Shown in pieces: positions 4,725 through 6,705 of a stretch of 6,705 nt of DNA (position 1 is its first letter; each line of letters starts with the position of its first letter). Source of the DNA: Lachnospiraceae bacterium (lineage in GTDB: Bacteria; Bacillota; Clostridia; Lachnospirales; Lachnospiraceae); assembly GCA_022798035.1 (NCBI GenBank), contig JAAWLS010000136.1:1-6705 (forward strand). The letters run 5' to 3'. The translations under genes and the position numbers were made by a program. The notes below the pieces were generated by a model, which was given only the letters and a program-made list of their open reading frames with translations, was not told the origin of the DNA and ran no database searches.

Positions 4725-5363
4725 TTAATTTTGTCCAGTTACGGCGAGAGCCAAGTCAGAGCCGAAAGAAGACATATTAGCCGGAACCCAGGTGTTGTTC
4801 TGAACAACACATTCCACAGAAATATCCGTGTTTTCTTCGGAGGGAGTTACATTTTGATAGGCCTCAATGAGATTCTGGGTGTAGGTATTCATAAGAAATA
4901 CCTGCTGTTCTTCCACAGAGGAAAATTGATTCTGCTGGGCGGCTTCCTTTGCAGCGTAAAAAGCATCTGCGTCCAGCTCAGCTTCCTTAAAATAAGTTGT
5001 GTGTATGACAACCGTTGCCCTGCCTTCAGATTCAGAAACGATTTCCGCGGAAGATTTCATTTTGGAAAGAGCTGCTTTTCTGGCCTCGCAAAGTTCGTCC
5101 AGAACGTGTTCTTCAATTTCCTGTCCGCTGTTGGCGAAATTAGAGCGAATCGTTTCTTTCAGAGAATTGTCATAAGTCTGCCGGGCAGCGGTAATATCTT
5201 CCTCCGTCATTCCAAGAGAGGTGATGCCTGCCGTATCACCTAAAATATACAAGTCATAGATTGCTTTTACAGAATCAGCGGCATTTTTTTGAGGTTCGCT
5301 GCATCCGATGAGAAGGATGGGACAAAAGCATACACATAATAGAATGGAAAAAATTTTCTTCAT
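4725..5363 (-). CDS. Lipoprotein, DUF5105-like, function unknown
   Basis: This 212-residue protein has a type II signal peptide: K2-K3, a hydrophobic core (4-19) and the lipobox L18-I19-G20-C21, so it should be lipid-anchored on the outer face of the membrane. The mature part opens with NAADSVKAIYDLYILGDT and continues with helical segments (56-105), a strand pair (ATVVIHTTYF, 116-125), a helix (132-170) and NVTPSEENTDISVECVV near the end. I associate this pattern with DUF5105 lipoproteins of Firmicutes, from memory. The frame stays open to 5474, but the ATG at 5363 is chosen because AAAGGA (5376-5371) lies seven bases upstream and the signal peptide starts there; the extra 37 residues would cover leader and promoter. 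It is followed by the DUF6128-like gene and is divergent from the HTH regulator. Confidence 0.88.
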   Translation of the reverse strand: MKKIFSILLCVCFCPILLIGCSEPQKNAADSVKAIYDLYILGDTAGITSLGMTEEDITAARQTYDNSLKETIRSNFANSGQEIEEHVLDELCEARKAALSKMKSSAEIVSESEGRATVVIHTTYFKEAELDADAFYAAKEAAQQNQFSSVEEQQVFLMNTYTQNLIEAYQNVTPSEENTDISVECVVQNNTWVPANMSSFGSDLALAVTGQN

Positions 5364-5427
5364 AGAGAAATCCTTTCTTTTATAAAATCTTAAAGCCCAG
5401 AAATCAAAATATCTGAGAGTTTCTTTC

Positions 5428-5456
5428 ATTATAAAAGGAAACAAAATAAAAGGCAA
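5428..5456 (-). promoter_or_regulatory. Promoter of the lipoprotein gene
   Basis: TTGCCT (5456-5451) and TATAAT (5433-5428) on the minus strand are separated by 17 bases. Both hexamers and the spacing are the same as in the acetyltransferase promoter. The predicted start near 5421 gives a leader of about 58 bases. Confidence 0.75.
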
Positions 5457-5539
5457 GAAAAATAAAGGACGCAAAGATTACCTGTCATGAAGGAGAGGAT
5501 TGAATTGTTGATTAGATACGCATCTGTTTGATGACCCGA

Positions 5540-5568
5540 ATCGCTGCGATGAGAAAAATCGGAGATTT
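5540..5568. promoter_or_regulatory. Two small dyads upstream of the regulator promoter
   Basis: ATCGC-T-GCGAT (5540-5550) is a perfect 5-1-5 inverted repeat, and AAATC-GGA-GATTT (5556-5568) is a perfect 5-3-5 one. Both lie between the two divergent promoters, just upstream of the regulator's -35, where operators would be expected. Protein binding is inferred. Confidence 0.3.
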
Positions 5569-5578
5569 GAGGATTTTA

Positions 5579-5608
5579 TGGACAGAGAAAGAAGCTTTCT
5601 TGTATAAT
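5579..5608 (+). promoter_or_regulatory. Promoter of the HTH regulator gene with dyad in the spacer
   Basis: TGGACA (5579-5584) and a perfect TATAAT (5603-5608) are separated by 18 bases. The spacer contains AGAAAG-AAG-CTTTCT (5586-5600), a perfect 6-3-6 inverted repeat filling nearly all of it, which is a good place for an autoregulatory repressor site. Predicted start near 5615. Confidence 0.6.
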
Positions 5609-5619
5609 GGACGGCAAAA

Positions 5620-5641
5620 GGTACTGTAGGAAGAAAGTACC
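5620..5641 (+). promoter_or_regulatory. Small hairpin in the regulator leader
   Basis: GGTACT (5620-5625) pairs with AGTACC (5636-5641) across a ten-base loop. It ends ten bases before the GGGGAG ribosome site, so it could influence ribosome access. The stem is short and may have no role. Confidence 0.25.
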
Positions 5642-5663
5642 GAAAAGCAAGGGGAGAGTAAGA

Positions 5664-6590
5664 ATGGCAGTGTATGAAATAGGAAATTATATTCACGATA
5701 TGAGGGTAGAACGGGGATATTCCCAGGAAGAACTCTGCTTTGGAATCTGTTCAGTAGGAAATTTGTCTAAAATTGAGAATGGAATGCGCCTGCCCAACCG
5801 GAAAACGGTGGAGGCTTTTACCCAGAGGCTGGGATGCAGGGAGGTATTTCTACAGTATTCCAGCAGGGAAGAAATGCGGCAGATAGAGATTTGCAGCCAA
5901 ATTACACAGAAAATTGAAAATTATGAGTATGAGGGTTTGGAGGAGTTGATTGAGCAGTTTGAGAATACCATTGCAAAAGGGGATGTTCTCAATTCCCAAT
6001 ACTGCAGGTTTACCAAAGCTATATTGAACCAGCAGAAAACCTCTGACTGGGAACGAGGAATCCAGGAGTTGAAAGAAATTCTCCGCATGACCAAGCCAAA
6101 AGAGATGGACTGGAAAGAGATTCTAAAAGGCCCTTTCACCTACAACGAAATGGTGATTTTGATTAATATTGCGAGAGATTATGGAAAACTGGGAAAACGC
6201 CAGAATGCCATAGAGATATTGTACGGATTGAAAAAATATATGGACACCCACATGATAGATATGGAAGAAAAGATTCAGAAATATCCTATGATTCTGTTCG
6301 GCCTTTCCAATTTGCTGCTGGATGAGAGACAGTATCAGGAGGTAGTGGAACTGTGTAATCAGGGAATTGCCATAAGTAAAGAAAGCGGACGTCCCTGCCT
6401 GCTCCCTAAATTTTTGAGCAACAAAGGATTTGCTCTGCTGGAACTGCAGAAAAAGGAACAGGCAAAGGAATCTCTGATAAAAGGCTACTGTGCTTTTTAT
6501 GCTCTGGAAAATAAAAAACAGTGCAGACGGCTGGGAGCATACTTAAAAGAGAACTTGGGTATGGAATCTATCGTACTCTGTGAATGTTAG
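5664..6590 (+). CDS. XRE-family HTH regulator with TPR-like C-terminal domain (Rgg/PlcR-like architecture)
   Basis: This 308-residue protein is a predicted cytoplasmic transcription factor. Residues 5-58 form a lambda-repressor-type HTH (IGNYIHDMRVERGYSQEELC, then LSKIENGMRLPNRKTVEAF), with Q21 and S35/K36 at usual DNA-contact positions. Residues about 75-297 are all helical with TPR-like hairpins, clearest at 180-193 (NAIEILYGLKKYM), 224-240 (YQEVVELCNQGIAISKE) and 250-285 (FLSNKGFALLELQKKEQAKE onward). This is the layout of peptide-sensing regulators of the RRNPP group (Rgg, PlcR, PrgX), but many Clostridia proteins share it without a known ligand. The frame is open from 5607, but ATG at 5664 is chosen: GGGGAG (5651-5656) lies seven bases upstream and the HTH starts right after. 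It is divergent from the lipoprotein gene, a possible target. No clear terminator follows. Confidence 0.88.
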   Translation: MAVYEIGNYIHDMRVERGYSQEELCFGICSVGNLSKIENGMRLPNRKTVEAFTQRLGCREVFLQYSSREEMRQIEICSQITQKIENYEYEGLEELIEQFENTIAKGDVLNSQYCRFTKAILNQQKTSDWERGIQELKEILRMTKPKEMDWKEILKGPFTYNEMVILINIARDYGKLGKRQNAIEILYGLKKYMDTHMIDMEEKIQKYPMILFGLSNLLLDERQYQEVVELCNQGIAISKESGRPCLLPKFLSNKGFALLELQKKEQAKESLIKGYCAFYALENKKQCRRLGAYLKENLGMESIVLCEC

Positions 6591-6705
6591 AGGATGCCGC
6601 GGGTCAGGGTTTTATTATTTTCAAGGGTGAAATTTTATTCAAATTTTCCTCAAAGTTCATGGTGTTTTTAGGGAAAAGAGATAAAATAAAAGAGAATTGA
6701 TAAGG
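6591..6705 (+). other. 3' tail with a 25-codon ORF of doubtful standing
   Basis: An ATG three bases after the regulator stop opens a 25-codon frame (6594-6671). The predicted peptide starts MPRVRVLLFSRVKFY and ends in SSWCF. Its only ribosome-site-like bases (AGAGG) touch the ATG with no spacer, so translation would need coupling to the regulator's stop. The rest is AT-rich; a TAAAAT near 6682 and an AAGG at the very end hint at a gene starting beyond the window, but no full promoter is seen and no terminator hairpin was found. Confidence 0.2.

Noticed and set aside
4731..5243. Plus-strand ORF of 170 codons antisense to the lipoprotein gene
   Set aside because: The minus-strand frame has a signal peptide, lipobox and ribosome site; the plus frame has none.
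5364..5474. N-terminal extension of the lipoprotein frame by 37 residues
   Set aside because: It would cover the promoter -10 and leader and bury the signal peptide inside the protein; the ribosome site fits the ATG at 5363.
5487..5629. Two tiny plus-strand ORFs (14 and 32 codons) joined by a TGATG overlap
   Set aside because: No ribosome site lies at usable distance, and the second crosses the regulator promoter and its predicted transcription start.
1..6705. CRISPR array, transposase, integrase or phage genes
   Set aside because: None seen: no regularly spaced direct repeats outside the coding decapeptide repeat, and no mobile-element protein motifs in any frame.

Overview
The window looks like chromosomal DNA of an anaerobic, gut-type Firmicute, most likely in Lachnospiraceae or a close Clostridia relative. 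The signs are moderate-to-low GC, strong AGGAGG/GGGGAG ribosome sites, TTGACA/TATAAT promoters, a long SRP RNA with an Alu domain, a PerR plus reverse-rubrerythrin peroxide defence, and two proteins of types I associate with Lachnospiraceae (a DUF6128-like protein and a DUF5105-like lipoprotein). The family names come from memory of sequence patterns; no search was run.

Layout. Positions 1-254 hold no gene but are dense in inverted repeats and include the terminator of the reverse rubrerythrin gene. On the minus strand, rbr (255-797) is preceded by perR (943-1341). Each has its own good sigma-A promoter, with a related 7-1-7 dyad at or just after the start of transcription, so the pair reads as an autoregulated peroxide-sensing module. 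Further upstream, also on the minus strand, lie a four-helix membrane protein of PsiE type (1508-1939), the SRP RNA gene (1979-2240) and tadA (2280-2747). The tadA-SRP RNA order matches Bacillus, but the dnaX usually found next is replaced by the psiE-like gene.

A divergent promoter region (2748-2822) separates tadA from a RimJ/RimL-type acetyltransferase (2823-3416, plus strand). That gene runs 47 bp into the oppositely oriented 426-residue DUF6128-like gene (3370-4650), whose middle is a decapeptide repeat. A lipoprotein gene (4725-5363, minus) lies upstream of it. A divergent control region of about 300 bp (5364-5663) with several dyads then leads to an XRE-HTH/TPR regulator on the plus strand (5664-6590). 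The last 115 bases contain no convincing gene, only a 25-codon ORF of doubtful standing directly after the regulator.

Most of the window is ordinary housekeeping and stress DNA. The best leads are the paired PerR-type operators, a perfect 11-bp inverted repeat that serves both as probable psiE-like terminator and as frame for the perR promoter, a PerR-box-like palindrome between tadA and the acetyltransferase, and the regulator with its small downstream ORF. No clearly new defence or mobile system is visible.
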